A stretch of DNA of 64,000 nucleotides from Shinella fusca (GTDB lineage: Bacteria; Pseudomonadota; Alphaproteobacteria; Rhizobiales; Rhizobiaceae), in contig NZ_JACHIK010000010.1 in assembly GCF_014203155.1 (NCBI RefSeq), positions 62,001 to 126,000 on the forward strand, in the 5' to 3' direction. Made by a program: the position numbers and the translations under genes. Positions 1 through 8,404 of the stretch are shown one piece after another; positions within the stretch are counted from its first letter, which is position 1, and the number at the start of each line of letters is the position of its first letter. The notes beneath the pieces were generated by a model. It was not told the origin of the DNA and made no database searches. It was given only the letters and a program-made list of their open reading frames with translations.

Positions 1-132
1 CTCGGAAAGCCGCATGCCGGGGGCAAGCTCCAGCCGGATGATGGATTCGCGCAGGTCCCGCTCCACCTGCGCGGCCGCCGTCTCGCCGGTGTCGATCTTC
101 ATAGATTCAAGGTTCATTTCTTTCGCCGCCAT
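1..132 (-). CDS. GntR-family regulator, N-terminus only (cut by window edge)
   Basis: This is the first 44 codons of a leftward gene that runs off the window. The visible protein has an 'LRESIIRLELAPGMRLSE' stretch, the typical opening of the winged-helix DNA-binding domain of GntR/FadR-subfamily repressors. Two in-frame starts exist, at 132 and 117; the upstream one is used here. The effector domain is not visible, so the subfamily is unknown. It diverges from the uronate catabolic operon starting at 241 and most probably represses it, releasing DNA when a sugar-acid intermediate binds. That regulatory role is inferred from position and from the repeated motif in the shared intergenic region. 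Confidence 0.8.
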   Translation of the reverse strand, partial: MAAKEMNLESMKIDTGETAAAQVERDLRESIIRLELAPGMRLSE

Positions 133-138
133 CACGCG

Positions 139-175
139 TTGACATCCAATTTAAACCACCATACAGTACCATACA
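139..175 (+). promoter_or_regulatory. Promoter with overlapping direct-repeat operator for the uronate operon
   Basis: TTGACA (139-144) lies 17 bp before TACAGT (162-167), a reasonable sigma-70 promoter pointing at the gene starting at 241. Overlapping and following the -10 are two exact copies of ACCATACA (158-165 and 168-175) separated by GT, a 10-bp repeat unit equal to one helical turn. This is a natural place for the divergent GntR protein to block transcription. The promoter elements are seen directly; binding by GntR is inference. Confidence 0.5.
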
Positions 176-240
176 ATTCAAGCCAACAGAAATCCGGCGG
201 CTGAAAACCGGATGACGCAACAGGGAGAGGCGGGCACCGC

Positions 241-1776
241 GTGGCCGGCCTGAAGACGATATTGCTGACCAATTTCATTGCGCCCGATTCCCGTGATCCC
301 CGCCTCGGCATTAAATCCCGCTACCGGATGCTTGTCGATGGCAAGTCCGTGGACGCGGCCTCGGGCAGGACCATCGACCGGGTGAGCCCCGGCCATGCCG
401 GCGTCGTGGTCGGCACCTGGCCGGACGCCTCGGCCGACGACGTTCGCACGGCGATCGCCGCCGCGCGCCGCGCCTTCGATACCGGCCCGTGGCCGCGCAT
501 GTCGGGCGCCGAGCGCTCGCGCCTGATGTTCAAGGTGGCGGACCTCATCCTTGCCCATCAGGAGGAGCTGGCGCTTGCCGAAAGCCTGGAGGTCGGCAAG
601 CCGATTGCCCAGGCGCGCGGCGAGATCGGCTTTTGCGCCGACCTCTGGTCCTATGCGGCCGGGCAGGCGCGCGCACTCGAAGGCCAGAGCCACAACAATA
701 TCGGCGAGGATCGCCTCGGCCTCGTGCTGCGCGAGCCGGTCGGCGTCGTCGGCATCATCACGCCCTGGAACTTCCCCTTCATCATCGCCTCCGAGCGCGT
801 GCCGTGGGCCATCGGCGCCGGCTGCACGGTGGTGCTGAAGCCCTCGGAATTCACCTCCGGCACCTCGATCCGCATGGCGGAGCTGGCGCGCGAGGCCGGC
901 ATTCCGGACGGCGTCTTCAACGTCGTCACCGGCTACGGCGATCCGGCGGGCCAGGTGCTGGCGGAAGACCCCGGCGTCGACATGGTAGCCTTCACCGGCT
1001 CCGTCCGCGTCGGCACGAAGCTCGGCGAGATCGCGGCGCGCAGCGTCAAGCGCGTCGGGCTGGAGCTCGGCGGCAAAGGCCCGCAGATCGTCTTCGCCGA
1101 TGCGGACCTCGATGCGGCGGCCGACGGCATCGCCTACGGCGTTTACCACAATGCCGGCCAGTGCTGCATTTCCGGCAGCCGGCTTCTCGTCGAGGAAGGT
1201 ATCCGCGATGCGCTGATGGAGCGCCTCGTCGATATTTCCCGCAAGGTCACCTTCGGCGACCCGCTCAACGAGCGTACGAAGATCGGCGCGATGATCTCGG
1301 AAGCGCATGCCGAGAAGGTGCATTCCTACGTCGAGGCCGGCGTCGCGGCGGGCGCGGAGCTGCTGCTCGGCGGCGAGAGGGTCGGCAGGGACGCCGGGCT
1401 CTATTACGCGCCGACCGTCTTTGCCGGCGTGACGCCCGACATGTCGATTGCCCGGGAGGAGATTTTCGGGCCGGTGCTCTCGACGCTGACCTTTAAAACG
1501 GCGGACGAGGCCGTCGCGATGGCCAATGCCACGGAGTTCGGCCTGTCGGCCTCGGTGTGGTCGACCAATCTGGAAACCGCGCTGCAGAGCATCCGCCGCA
1601 TCCGTGCCGGCCGCTGCTGGATCAACAGCGTGATCGACGGCACGCCGGAACTGCCGATCGGCGGCTACAAGAAGAGCGGCCTTGGCCGCGAGCTCGGCCG
1701 CTACGGCTTCGACGAATATTCCCAGTTCAAGGGCGTGCACGTCACGCTCGGGCGCCCGGCGCCCTGGTTCGCATAA
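241..1776 (+). CDS. NAD(P)-dependent aldehyde dehydrogenase
   Basis: This cytoplasmic enzyme of the ALDH superfamily (511 aa, normal length) oxidises an aldehyde to the acid. The cofactor motif ITPWNFPF, the general-base motif LELGGKG (Glu275) and NAGQCCISGSR are present; aligning the GSR with ALDH2 makes Cys309 the catalytic nucleophile. EEIFGPVL completes the signature. The GTG start at 241 is preceded by AGGGAGAGG; an internal ATG near 328 is less likely. It is the first gene of an operon with a sugar ABC transporter, kduI and kdgF. The substrate is probably a semialdehyde or sugar-derived aldehyde from uronate breakdown, but the sequence does not fix it. Confidence 0.9.
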   Translation: MAGLKTILLTNFIAPDSRDPRLGIKSRYRMLVDGKSVDAASGRTIDRVSPGHAGVVVGTWPDASADDVRTAIAAARRAFDTGPWPRMSGAERSRLMFKVADLILAHQEELALAESLEVGKPIAQARGEIGFCADLWSYAAGQARALEGQSHNNIGEDRLGLVLREPVGVVGIITPWNFPFIIASERVPWAIGAGCTVVLKPSEFTSGTSIRMAELAREAGIPDGVFNVVTGYGDPAGQVLAEDPGVDMVAFTGSVRVGTKLGEIAARSVKRVGLELGGKGPQIVFADADLDAAADGIAYGVYHNAGQCCISGSRLLVEEGIRDALMERLVDISRKVTFGDPLNERTKIGAMISEAHAEKVHSYVEAGVAAGAELLLGGERVGRDAGLYYAPTVFAGVTPDMSIAREEIFGPVLSTLTFKTADEAVAMANATEFGLSASVWSTNLETALQSIRRIRAGRCWINSVIDGTPELPIGGYKKSGLGRELGRYGFDEYSQFKGVHVTLGRPAPWFA

Positions 1777-1899
1777 CCGGCTGCCGCGAGGCGGTTCGGA
1801 GGAGGAAAATCTCGGCTGGCGAAATCTTTGGTCGGAGCCCGCCAGCCGAGACTTGGGTCTTTTGGACCCGCATTGCACATCCAAAGGGAGGATACGCAA

Positions 1900-2850
1900 A
1901 TGAAATTGACCAGGTTGAAAGCCGCGGTTCTTGCCGCGGGCGTTACCACCATGCTCGCATCGACGGCGCTCGCCGCCGACGTGAAGGCGACGATGATCAT
2001 CTACCTCGATCCGAGCGTCCAGTTCTTTAATCCCGTGGTAAAGGGCGCGCAAGATGCCGCCGCCCAGTTCGGCGTCGACCTCGACGTGCAATATGCCAAC
2101 AACGATCCGGTGCGCCAGAACGACCTGATCGAGAGCGCCACGGCAAGCGGCGTCGACGGTATCGCCGTCTCCATCTCCTCCTCGGACGCCTTCGACGAGA
2201 GCATCTGCGCGGCCGTGAAGGCCGGCATCGTCGTCATCGGCTTCAACAACGACGACCTCGACGGCGCCAAGGGCAATTGCCGCCAGGCCTATGTCGGCAT
2301 GAACGAGTTCGCCTCGGGCTACGAGCTCGGCAACCGCATGATCAAGGAATTCGGCCTGAAGTCCGGCGACGTCGTCTTCAATCCGCGCGAGATCCCGGAG
2401 GCGAGCTTCGCCGTCGCGCGCGGCGGCGGCATCGAGAAGGCGATGACGGAGGCCGGCATCAAGGTCGAGACGGTGCGCGCCGGCCTCGATCCGGCGGAAG
2501 CACAGAACATCATCGCCCAGTTCCTCATCGCCAACCCGAACGTCAAGGCGCTGTTCGGCACCGGCTCGGTCACCTCCACGGTCGGCGCGGGCGCCATCAA
2601 GGATGCCGGCGTGGATATCCCGTTCGGCGGCTTCGACCTTGCGGTCGAGATCGTCAATGCGGTGGAGAGCGGCGCGATGTTCGCGACCATGGACCAGCAG
2701 CCCTACCTCCAGGGCTACTATCCGATCGCCCAGATCGCGCTTTCCAAGAAGTACGGCCTGACCCCGACCGACATCGACACCGGGCAGGGCGCCTTCCTCG
2801 ACAAGTCGCGCATCGGTTCGGTCAAGCCGCTGATCGGCAGCTACCGCTAA
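1900..2850 (+). CDS. Sugar ABC transporter, periplasmic substrate-binding protein
   Basis: A 316-aa protein with a clear Sec signal peptide (MKLTRLKAAVLAAG...STALAA) followed by a type-I periplasmic binding fold of the RbsB/Peripla_BP_4 class. Family features include the early 'FNPVVKGAQDAA' helix, 'NDPVRQNDLIESATASGVDGIAV' and 'GFDLAVEIVNAVESG'. The ATG at 1900 is chosen because AAAGGGAGG precedes it and the signal peptide begins there, although the frame is open upstream. It delivers a sugar or sugar acid to the downstream permease and ATPase. Given kduI and kdgF in the same operon, an uronate or unsaturated uronide is the likely ligand; this is inference. Confidence 0.9.
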   Translation: MKLTRLKAAVLAAGVTTMLASTALAADVKATMIIYLDPSVQFFNPVVKGAQDAAAQFGVDLDVQYANNDPVRQNDLIESATASGVDGIAVSISSSDAFDESICAAVKAGIVVIGFNNDDLDGAKGNCRQAYVGMNEFASGYELGNRMIKEFGLKSGDVVFNPREIPEASFAVARGGGIEKAMTEAGIKVETVRAGLDPAEAQNIIAQFLIANPNVKALFGTGSVTSTVGAGAIKDAGVDIPFGGFDLAVEIVNAVESGAMFATMDQQPYLQGYYPIAQIALSKKYGLTPTDIDTGQGAFLDKSRIGSVKPLIGSYR

Positions 2851-2865
2851 TCGTGCCCCGAGGGG

Positions 2866-2886
2866 CCCGCCGGCCTTGCCGGCGGG
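2866..2886 (+). terminator. Intercistronic stem-loop after the binding-protein gene
   Basis: CCCGCCGGC (2866-2874) and GCCGGCGGG (2878-2886) form a perfect 9-bp stem with a three-base loop. No T-run follows, so it is unlikely to be a full terminator. Stem-loops placed just after binding-protein genes commonly stabilise the upstream mRNA or partly attenuate the operon, so that more binding protein than permease is made. That role is inferred here. Confidence 0.5.
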
Positions 2887-2917
2887 TTCCCGTTCCCCAA
2901 CGATCGAGTGCCAGACC

Positions 2918-3937
2918 GTGACACCCATCCTTGCAGAAAGCGCCGCGCCCCGCTCGCGCACCCAAAGACAATCCATCCTCAAGCGGATCATGGCCACGCC
3001 CGCGGGGGCGATCCTGCTCGTCTTCGTGACGTTGCAGATCGTCTGCATCGCCGGCGCGCTCCTCTATCCCGACGATTTCCGCTATCTCTCGCCGCAGAAC
3101 CTGACGATCCTGATGAAGGCTGTTCCGGTGCTCGGCTCGCTGGCGCTCGGCGCGGGCGTGCTGATGATCGCCGGCGAGTTCGACCTTTCCGTCGGCTCTG
3201 TCTACACCTTCACCGCGGTGCTGATGGCAAGCCTCGTCGGCGCAGGCCTCAGCGCCTTTCTCGCCGCGCCGCTCGGCATCCTCGCCGGCGTGCTGATCGG
3301 CCTCCTCAACGGCCAGATCACGCTCCGCTTCGGCCTGCCGTCCTTCATCGTCACGCTCGGCGGCCTCCTGTTCTGGCGGGGCGCAGTGCTGCTCTACAAC
3401 GGCGCGGTGCAGGTGCGCTTCGATCCCGAGTCGGCCTTCACCAGCCTGTTTTCCGGCACGCTTTTCGGCATCAATGCCGCCTTCATCTGGATCGTGCTCT
3501 TCGTTATCGGCTTCCATTTCCTGCTGCACCGCCACCGTTTCGGCAACCACGTCTTCGCGACGGGCGGCAACCGCGGCGCGGCGGAGGCCATCGGCATCGA
3601 CACGAACCGCGTCAAGCTCATCGCCTTCGCCATTGCCGGCGGCATGGCGGCGGTCGCCGGTATCCTCGCCACGGCCCGCGTCGGCAGCGTGCAGCCGGGG
3701 CAGGGCGCCGGGCTCGAATTGCAGGCGATTGCCGCCTGCGTCATCGGCGGGCTTTCCCTTCGAGGCGGGCGCGGCTCGATCGTCGGCGTCTTCCTCGGCG
3801 TGCTGCTCATCCACACCATCACCGACGTGCTGCTGCTCCTGCGCGCACCGGGCTTCTATCTCGACATGTTCATCGCGACGCTCATCGTGTTGGCCGCCAT
3901 CTTCAACCATCTTATCGAGCGGCGAGGGCTTGCGTGA
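2918..3937 (+). CDS. Sugar ABC transporter permease (RbsC-like)
   Basis: A 339-aa inner-membrane permease of the BPD_transp_2/RbsC family. It has many hydrophobic segments and the family-typical 'GEFDLSVGS' near residue 85, a 'LINGQITLRFGLPSFIVTLGG'-like region, and 'ATGGNRGAAEAIGIDTNRVK' before the last helices. The GTG at 2918 is taken as start; an in-frame ATG at 2990 is possible and no strong ribosome site decides. It overlaps the next gene by one base (TGATG), so translation is coupled. It forms the membrane channel of the sugar-acid importer with its neighbours. Confidence 0.87.
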   Translation: MTPILAESAAPRSRTQRQSILKRIMATPAGAILLVFVTLQIVCIAGALLYPDDFRYLSPQNLTILMKAVPVLGSLALGAGVLMIAGEFDLSVGSVYTFTAVLMASLVGAGLSAFLAAPLGILAGVLIGLLNGQITLRFGLPSFIVTLGGLLFWRGAVLLYNGAVQVRFDPESAFTSLFSGTLFGINAAFIWIVLFVIGFHFLLHRHRFGNHVFATGGNRGAAEAIGIDTNRVKLIAFAIAGGMAAVAGILATARVGSVQPGQGAGLELQAIAACVIGGLSLRGGRGSIVGVFLGVLLIHTITDVLLLLRAPGFYLDMFIATLIVLAAIFNHLIERRGLA

Positions 3938-4668
3938 TGTCTCATCTCCTCGAACTGCACAACATCTCCAAGAGCTTCGGCGCGCTCACCGCGCTGCGCA
4001 ACCTCAGCTTCCACATCGGCGAAGGGGAGGTGGTGGGCCTGCTCGGCGACAACGGCGCCGGCAAGTCGACGACGGTCAACCTCATCTCCGGCATCCACAA
4101 GCCGACCGACGGCTACCTGACCGTCGACGGCCGGAAGACCGCCTTCACCTGCCGCTCGGATTCGGCCGAGGCCGGCATCGAGACGATCTACCAGCACACC
4201 GCGCTGGTGGATTCGCTCTCGATCACCCGCAACATCTTCATGGGGCGGGAGCTGACGGACCGCTTCGGCTTCCTGCGGCAGCGCGAGATGCGCGACATCG
4301 CCATGGAGGTGCTGCAGAACGCCGTGCACATTTCCGGCATCGATTCGCCCGATACGCTGGTCGGCAACCTTTCCGGCGGGCAGAAGCAGGCCGTCGCCAT
4401 CGCCCGCGCCGTCCATTTCAAGAAGCGCGTGCTGCTGCTCGACGAGCCGACCTCGGCGCTCTCCGTGCGCGAGACCGAGGCGCTCCTGAACCAGGTGCTG
4501 AAGCTGAAGGCGGAGAACGTTTCCAGCGTATTGGTGACGCACAATATCTACCACGCCTACCAGGTCTGCGACCGGTTCGTGATCATGAGCCACGGCACGA
4601 AGGTCTTCGACGTCGCCAAGGCCGACACGACCATCAGCCAGCTCACCGACTATGTCGTGCTCACCTGA
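3937..4668 (+). CDS. Sugar ABC transporter ATP-binding protein, single domain
   Basis: A 243-aa cytoplasmic ATPase with Walker A GDNGAGKST, signature LSGGQ and Walker B VLLLDEP followed by TSALS. RbsA-type partners of RbsC permeases are usually two fused ATPase domains of about 500 aa. This one has a single domain and would act as a homodimer, as in the FrcA-like group found in rhizobia. The start ATG overlaps the permease stop. It energises import of the substrate handled by the operon's KduI and KdgF enzymes. Confidence 0.9.
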   Translation: MSHLLELHNISKSFGALTALRNLSFHIGEGEVVGLLGDNGAGKSTTVNLISGIHKPTDGYLTVDGRKTAFTCRSDSAEAGIETIYQHTALVDSLSITRNIFMGRELTDRFGFLRQREMRDIAMEVLQNAVHISGIDSPDTLVGNLSGGQKQAVAIARAVHFKKRVLLLDEPTSALSVRETEALLNQVLKLKAENVSSVLVTHNIYHAYQVCDRFVIMSHGTKVFDVAKADTTISQLTDYVVLT

Positions 4669-4696
4669 GCGTCCCCGAAAGCAGGAGGCAGATGCC

Positions 4697-5539
4697 GTGA
4701 CCATTTCCGTATCCGTACGCCAGGTCGTCGGGCCCGAGGACGCCGCAAGGCGCAACACGCAGGGCCTGCGCGAAGGCTTCGTCATCGAGGCGCTGTTCCA
4801 GCCGGGCGAAGTGAACCTCACCTACAGCCACCTCGACCGCATGGTGGTCGGCGGCATCGTTCCGACCGGCGAAACGCTCGTGATCGACCGGGTCGCCGAG
4901 ACCGGCACGGAGCGCTTTCTGGAGCGCCGCGAGGCCGCCGTCGTCAATATCGGCGGTGCCGGGCGGGTCGGCGTCGGCGGCCGGGATTACGCGCTCGGCT
5001 TTCAGGAAGCGCTTTATGTCGGCATGGGCGAGGGGGCGCTTGCCTTTTCCAGCGACGACCCGGCCGAGCCCGCCCTGTTCTATCTCCTGAGCGCGCCGGC
5101 GCACCGCGCCTGCCCGACCGTGCACATCACGCGCGAGATGGCGAGGAAGGTGCATCTCGGCTCGGCGGAGGAATCCAACGCCCGCACCATCAACCAGTAT
5201 GTGCATCCGGATGTCTGCGAGAGCTGCCAGCTCCTCGTCGGCCTCACCATGTTCGAGCCTGGCTCCGTCTGGAACACGATGCCCGCGCATGTGCACGACC
5301 GGCGCATGGAGGTCTATCTCTATTTCGGCATGGAGGAAGCGACGCGCATCTTCCATTTCATGGGCGAGCCGGGCGAGACGCGGCATGTGGTCCTCAAGAA
5401 CCATGAGGCGGTGCTGTCTCCGGGCTGGTCGATCCATTCCGGCGCGGGCACCGGGCGCTATGCCTTCATCTGGGCCATGGCCGGCGATAACATGAGCTTC
5501 ACGGACATGGACAAGGTGCCGATGGAAGCGCTCCGATGA
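4697..5539 (+). CDS. kduI: 5-dehydro-4-deoxy-D-glucuronate isomerase
   Basis: KduI interconverts 5-keto-4-deoxyuronate and 2,5-diketo-3-deoxygluconate, a step in the breakdown of pectin- or glycosaminoglycan-derived unsaturated uronates. The 280-aa length fits the 278-aa E. coli enzyme. Metal ligands His198, His200 and Glu205 in MPAHVHDRRMEVY, and His247 in SIHSG, match E. coli His196, His198, Glu203 and His245 with a constant offset of two. The FHFMGEPGETRHVVLKN segment is also characteristic. GTG start at 4697 with AGGAGG eight bases upstream. No kduD or kdgK lies in this window, so later steps must be encoded elsewhere. Confidence 0.95.
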   Translation: MTISVSVRQVVGPEDAARRNTQGLREGFVIEALFQPGEVNLTYSHLDRMVVGGIVPTGETLVIDRVAETGTERFLERREAAVVNIGGAGRVGVGGRDYALGFQEALYVGMGEGALAFSSDDPAEPALFYLLSAPAHRACPTVHITREMARKVHLGSAEESNARTINQYVHPDVCESCQLLVGLTMFEPGSVWNTMPAHVHDRRMEVYLYFGMEEATRIFHFMGEPGETRHVVLKNHEAVLSPGWSIHSGAGTGRYAFIWAMAGDNMSFTDMDKVPMEALR

Positions 5540-5547
5540 GAGGACCT

Positions 5548-5871
5548 ATGTATTATACCCTGCCTGAAGACACCGTCTGGACCGAGGTCGCGCCCGGCAA
5601 TCGCCGCGCGGTACTGAGCGAGCGCCCGGAAATGATGCTCGTCGCCTTCCGTTTCGAGAAGGGCGCCGTCGGCGCCCTCCATTCGCATCCGCATACGCAG
5701 GCAAGCTACGTCGCCGAAGGCGCCTTCGACGTCACGGTGGACGGCGTCACCACGCGGCTCGAGGCCGGAAGCAGCTTCATCGTCGCGCCGAACCTCGTGC
5801 ACGGCGTGGTCGCCCTGACGCCCGGCCTGCTGATCGACACCTTCACCCCGCGCCGGGACGATTTCCTGTAG
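5548..5871 (+). CDS. kdgF: KdgF-like cupin, uronate linearisation
   Basis: A small single-domain cupin (107 aa from this start). The segment 'FEKGAVGALHSHPH' is almost the KdgF consensus, with the cupin metal ligands in HSHPHTQ and a C-terminal His in NLVHG. KdgF converts 4,5-unsaturated monouronates into the linear keto form, directly before KduI, so adjacency makes biochemical sense. An alternative ATG at 5536 overlaps the kduI stop by four bases and would add four residues. The start at 5548 matches the family N-terminus better, but its AGAGGA site is very close. Family assignment is good; activity is inferred. Confidence 0.8.
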   Translation: MYYTLPEDTVWTEVAPGNRRAVLSERPEMMLVAFRFEKGAVGALHSHPHTQASYVAEGAFDVTVDGVTTRLEAGSSFIVAPNLVHGVVALTPGLLIDTFTPRRDDFL

Positions 5872-6232
5872 GCGAGGAGGGGTAGAGCCCGCCGCAGTAT
5901 GATTCAGCAGGAAACGACGGTGACGGGCAGAGAGAACTGCCGTTCGCGCAGCTTTCTTTTGAAAATATGTCGCGATGCGATGTTTCCGGTTGACCGCTCA
6001 ATTTCGGGATGTAATTTGCCTGCAGGCAGATCGCCGTATTGTTGCAATCAGGATATGATCCTTAAAGAACTTTACCATCGAGCTGGGGCCGGATGCGCTG
6101 ATCACCATTGTTTTCGATAGGTGACCATCCGGCAAAGGTCGCAAGTTACGGGATGCTTTTGGCGTTAAGCATCTCTTGGATTAATTTTCTATCAGGCCCT
6201 ATTGAACGTATCGGGCTGCTTCGGGGGTATCA
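5872..6232 (+). other. Intergenic region, AT-richer than surroundings
   Basis: This 361-base stretch separates the uronate operon from a small secreted-protein gene and is less GC-rich than its flanks. It holds one perfect 12-bp palindrome, TGCCTGCAGGCA (6017-6028), and a weak hairpin near 5929-5947. A 73-codon open frame at 5899-6120 has no ribosome site and an unconvincing composition. The promoter of the gene at 6233 is presumably here but no confident -35/-10 pair was found. Confidence 0.5.
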
Positions 6233-6616
6233 ATGTGCATGTCATTCAAGTGGCTGGTCGCCGCCGCGATGGCCGGCCTGACCGCCATGCCGGGTATTGC
6301 GCAGGCGGAATCCTTTTCCAAGCTTGCACGGCAGGATTACGCCGTCGGCAAACTCACAAGGGGAAAGTCCGGTGCGTATGGCTGGATCGTCTCGAACGGT
6401 AGCAAGCGGTTCTTCTGCCGGCTGAATGTCAGCCTGGCCTATGTCAACAAGAAGGAGATGGTCAGCCTCACGTCAAGCGGACGGATCGTCAAGCTGGACC
6501 GCGCCACCTTCGAGGCATCGATCGGCGGTCATGACCCGTCGATACCGCAATGGAGCGACCTTCAGGCAGGCCGCCCCAAGCCGGCCGACGTCGGGAGCTG
6601 CGCGCCCGTTCGCTGA
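6233..6616 (+). CDS. Small secreted protein of unknown function
   Basis: A 127-aa protein with a convincing Sec signal peptide (FKWLVAAAMAGLTAMPGIAQA, cleaved near residue 24) and a mature part of about 100 residues. It contains two cysteines, 'RFFCRLN' and 'VGSCAPVR', that could form a disulfide in the periplasm. The start at 6233 follows GGGGGT; an ATG at 6239 is also possible. I do not recognise the family. It stands alone between the uronate operon and a convergent antiporter gene, so context gives no role. Confidence 0.65.
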   Translation: MCMSFKWLVAAAMAGLTAMPGIAQAESFSKLARQDYAVGKLTRGKSGAYGWIVSNGSKRFFCRLNVSLAYVNKKEMVSLTSSGRIVKLDRATFEASIGGHDPSIPQWSDLQAGRPKPADVGSCAPVR

Positions 6617-6760
6617 AGAACATGGACACCGTCCGCGCCAAGGGCGACGCGGGCCTGACCAATGACGCCCTGCGCGCCGTTTCGCCATCTACCGGCTCTC
6701 CCAAGGTAAGCCAAGCCTTCTGGATGCGGCCCCGTCCGGGTTTTGAGCTTGCGCGGCGTC

Positions 6761-8404
6761 CTAGGCCATGGCGGCGTAGCGGGCTTCCATGAGGTCGGCT
6801 TCGCGCACGAGCTTGCGCACGAGGTCGTCGGAGAGCTTGCGGGCGCGTCCGAGGCGGTAGATCTCGTCGCGTTCGGCTCTCACGCCGGCCAGCCGCAGCC
6901 GCCGCTCGATCTCCTCGAGATGCTTGACCTGCTCGGCCTCGTCGCCGGTTTTGGAGCGGGTGTCGATCCTCTGGCGGTAGAGCTCCATCAGCCGGCTTCC
7001 GACATCGGCATAGAGGTCGGCGTCGCCCCGGCCTTCGCCCAGTTCGTGTTGCAGCCTTTCGATCATCCGGATCGCCGCTTCCGCCGCGGCGATGCGCGCC
7101 GCGTCCTCCTCGCGCTGATGGCCGGGCTCGGGCGGCAGTTCCAGGTCGCGAAGCAGGAACGGCAGGCCGATGCTGGCGGCAAGGAGCGATGCGATGATCA
7201 CGCCCGCCGCAAGGAAGATGGCAAGGTCGCGCGCCGGGAACGGCGTCCCGTCGTCGAGGACGAGCGGCAGCGTGAGGATACCGGCCAGCGTGATGGCGCC
7301 GCGCACGCCGGCCACCGACATCGCCACCACCAGCCGCCAGTTCGGCTTCGCGACCGTCCGTCCCTGCCGTGCGGCGCGATAGAGGGTGAAGCGCAACGAT
7401 ATCCAGACCCAGACGAGGCGCAGCAGGGCCAGCGCGAGGTTGATCGCCACGACGTAGATCGCCAGCCAGACCGGATCGTGATGACCCGTATCGACCACCA
7501 CCTGCGCCGCCCCCGCCACGATGCTCGGCAACTGTTCGCCGAGCAGCACGAAGATGATGCCGTTGAGGGCGAACTGCGCCGTGTCCCACACGGCCGCGCG
7601 GCGCACGCGCGTCACGGCGAGGGCCTGGCCGGTCTGTTCCGCATAGCTCATCGCGATTCCGGCGGCGACGGCGGCAAGGATGCCCGAGCAATGCAGCTCC
7701 TCCGCAAGGAGATAGGCGCCGAAGGGAATGAGCAGGCTGATGAGGATCTGCGAGCCCGGCTCCTCGCCGAGCTTGCGCGAGAGGTGGTCCTTGGCCTTCA
7801 TGACGATCCAGGTCATGCCCGCGCCGATGGCGATGCCGCCGAGCGCGAGCCACAGGAAGGTGCCGAGTGCCGAAACCGGCGAAAAGACGCCGGTGAGGGC
7901 GGCGGCAACGGCAAAGCGCATGCAGACGAGGCCCGAGGCGTCGTTCAGCAGGGATTCCCCTTCCAGGATATGCATCAGGCGTTTGGGGATCGGCACGCGG
8001 GCGGTGATCGCCGAGACCGCGATCGGGTCCGTGGGGGAAACGATGGCCGCGAGCGCGAAGGCAACGGGCAGCGGCATCGACGGGATCAGCCAGTTGATGA
8101 AGAAGCCCACCCCGATCACGGTGAAGACGACGAGGCCGAGCGAGAGCTCGAGGATCGTTCCCTTGTCGCGGAACAGCCCCTCCTTGGGAATGCGCCAGCC
8201 GTCGAGAAACAGGAGCGGCGGCAGGAAGAGCAGGAAGAAGAAGTGCGGTTCGAGCTCCACCCTGGACCCGGTGACGCCGGCGATGGCCGCGCCCAGCGCG
8301 ATCTGCACCAGCGGCAGGGGAACGGCGACCGGGGAGAGGCGGGCAAGCGTCCCGCTCACGACCACCGCCAGCAACAGGATCAGCGCGATACCGATATTCT
8401 CCAT
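6761..8404 (-). CDS. Na+/H+ antiporter, CPA1 family
   Basis: A 547-aa protein with a 12-13 helix antiporter domain (about residues 1-400) and a hydrophilic, charged C-terminal tail of about 120 residues. CPA1 hallmarks are SPTDPIAVSAI (the Asp pair region), GESLLNDASGLV and AGVRGAITLAG. It exchanges cytoplasmic Na+ (or K+) for protons, supporting pH and salt tolerance. ATG at 8404 is supported by AGGAGA; the frame stays open upstream but that segment is Arg-rich and unlike protein. It is monocistronic and most similar in layout to the bacterial NhaP/YjcE type. Confidence 0.9.
   Translation of the reverse strand: MENIGIALILLLAVVVSGTLARLSPVAVPLPLVQIALGAAIAGVTGSRVELEPHFFFLLFLPPLLFLDGWRIPKEGLFRDKGTILELSLGLVVFTVIGVGFFINWLIPSMPLPVAFALAAIVSPTDPIAVSAITARVPIPKRLMHILEGESLLNDASGLVCMRFAVAAALTGVFSPVSALGTFLWLALGGIAIGAGMTWIVMKAKDHLSRKLGEEPGSQILISLLIPFGAYLLAEELHCSGILAAVAAGIAMSYAEQTGQALAVTRVRRAAVWDTAQFALNGIIFVLLGEQLPSIVAGAAQVVVDTGHHDPVWLAIYVVAINLALALLRLVWVWISLRFTLYRAARQGRTVAKPNWRLVVAMSVAGVRGAITLAGILTLPLVLDDGTPFPARDLAIFLAAGVIIASLLAASIGLPFLLRDLELPPEPGHQREEDAARIAAAEAAIRMIERLQHELGEGRGDADLYADVGSRLMELYRQRIDTRSKTGDEAEQVKHLEEIERRLRLAGVRAERDEIYRLGRARKLSDDLVRKLVREADLMEARYAAMA

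Noticed and set aside
178-3048. A 956-codon open frame on the minus strand
   Set aside because: It lies opposite the aldehyde dehydrogenase and the binding-protein gene, which have clear motifs. Its translation is Arg/Asp/Gly-rich without any recognisable domain, the usual shadow of high-GC genes.
5899-6120. A 73-codon open frame in the AT-richer gap
   Set aside because: No ribosome site, no similarity to a known family and unusual composition with many Cys and Arg residues.
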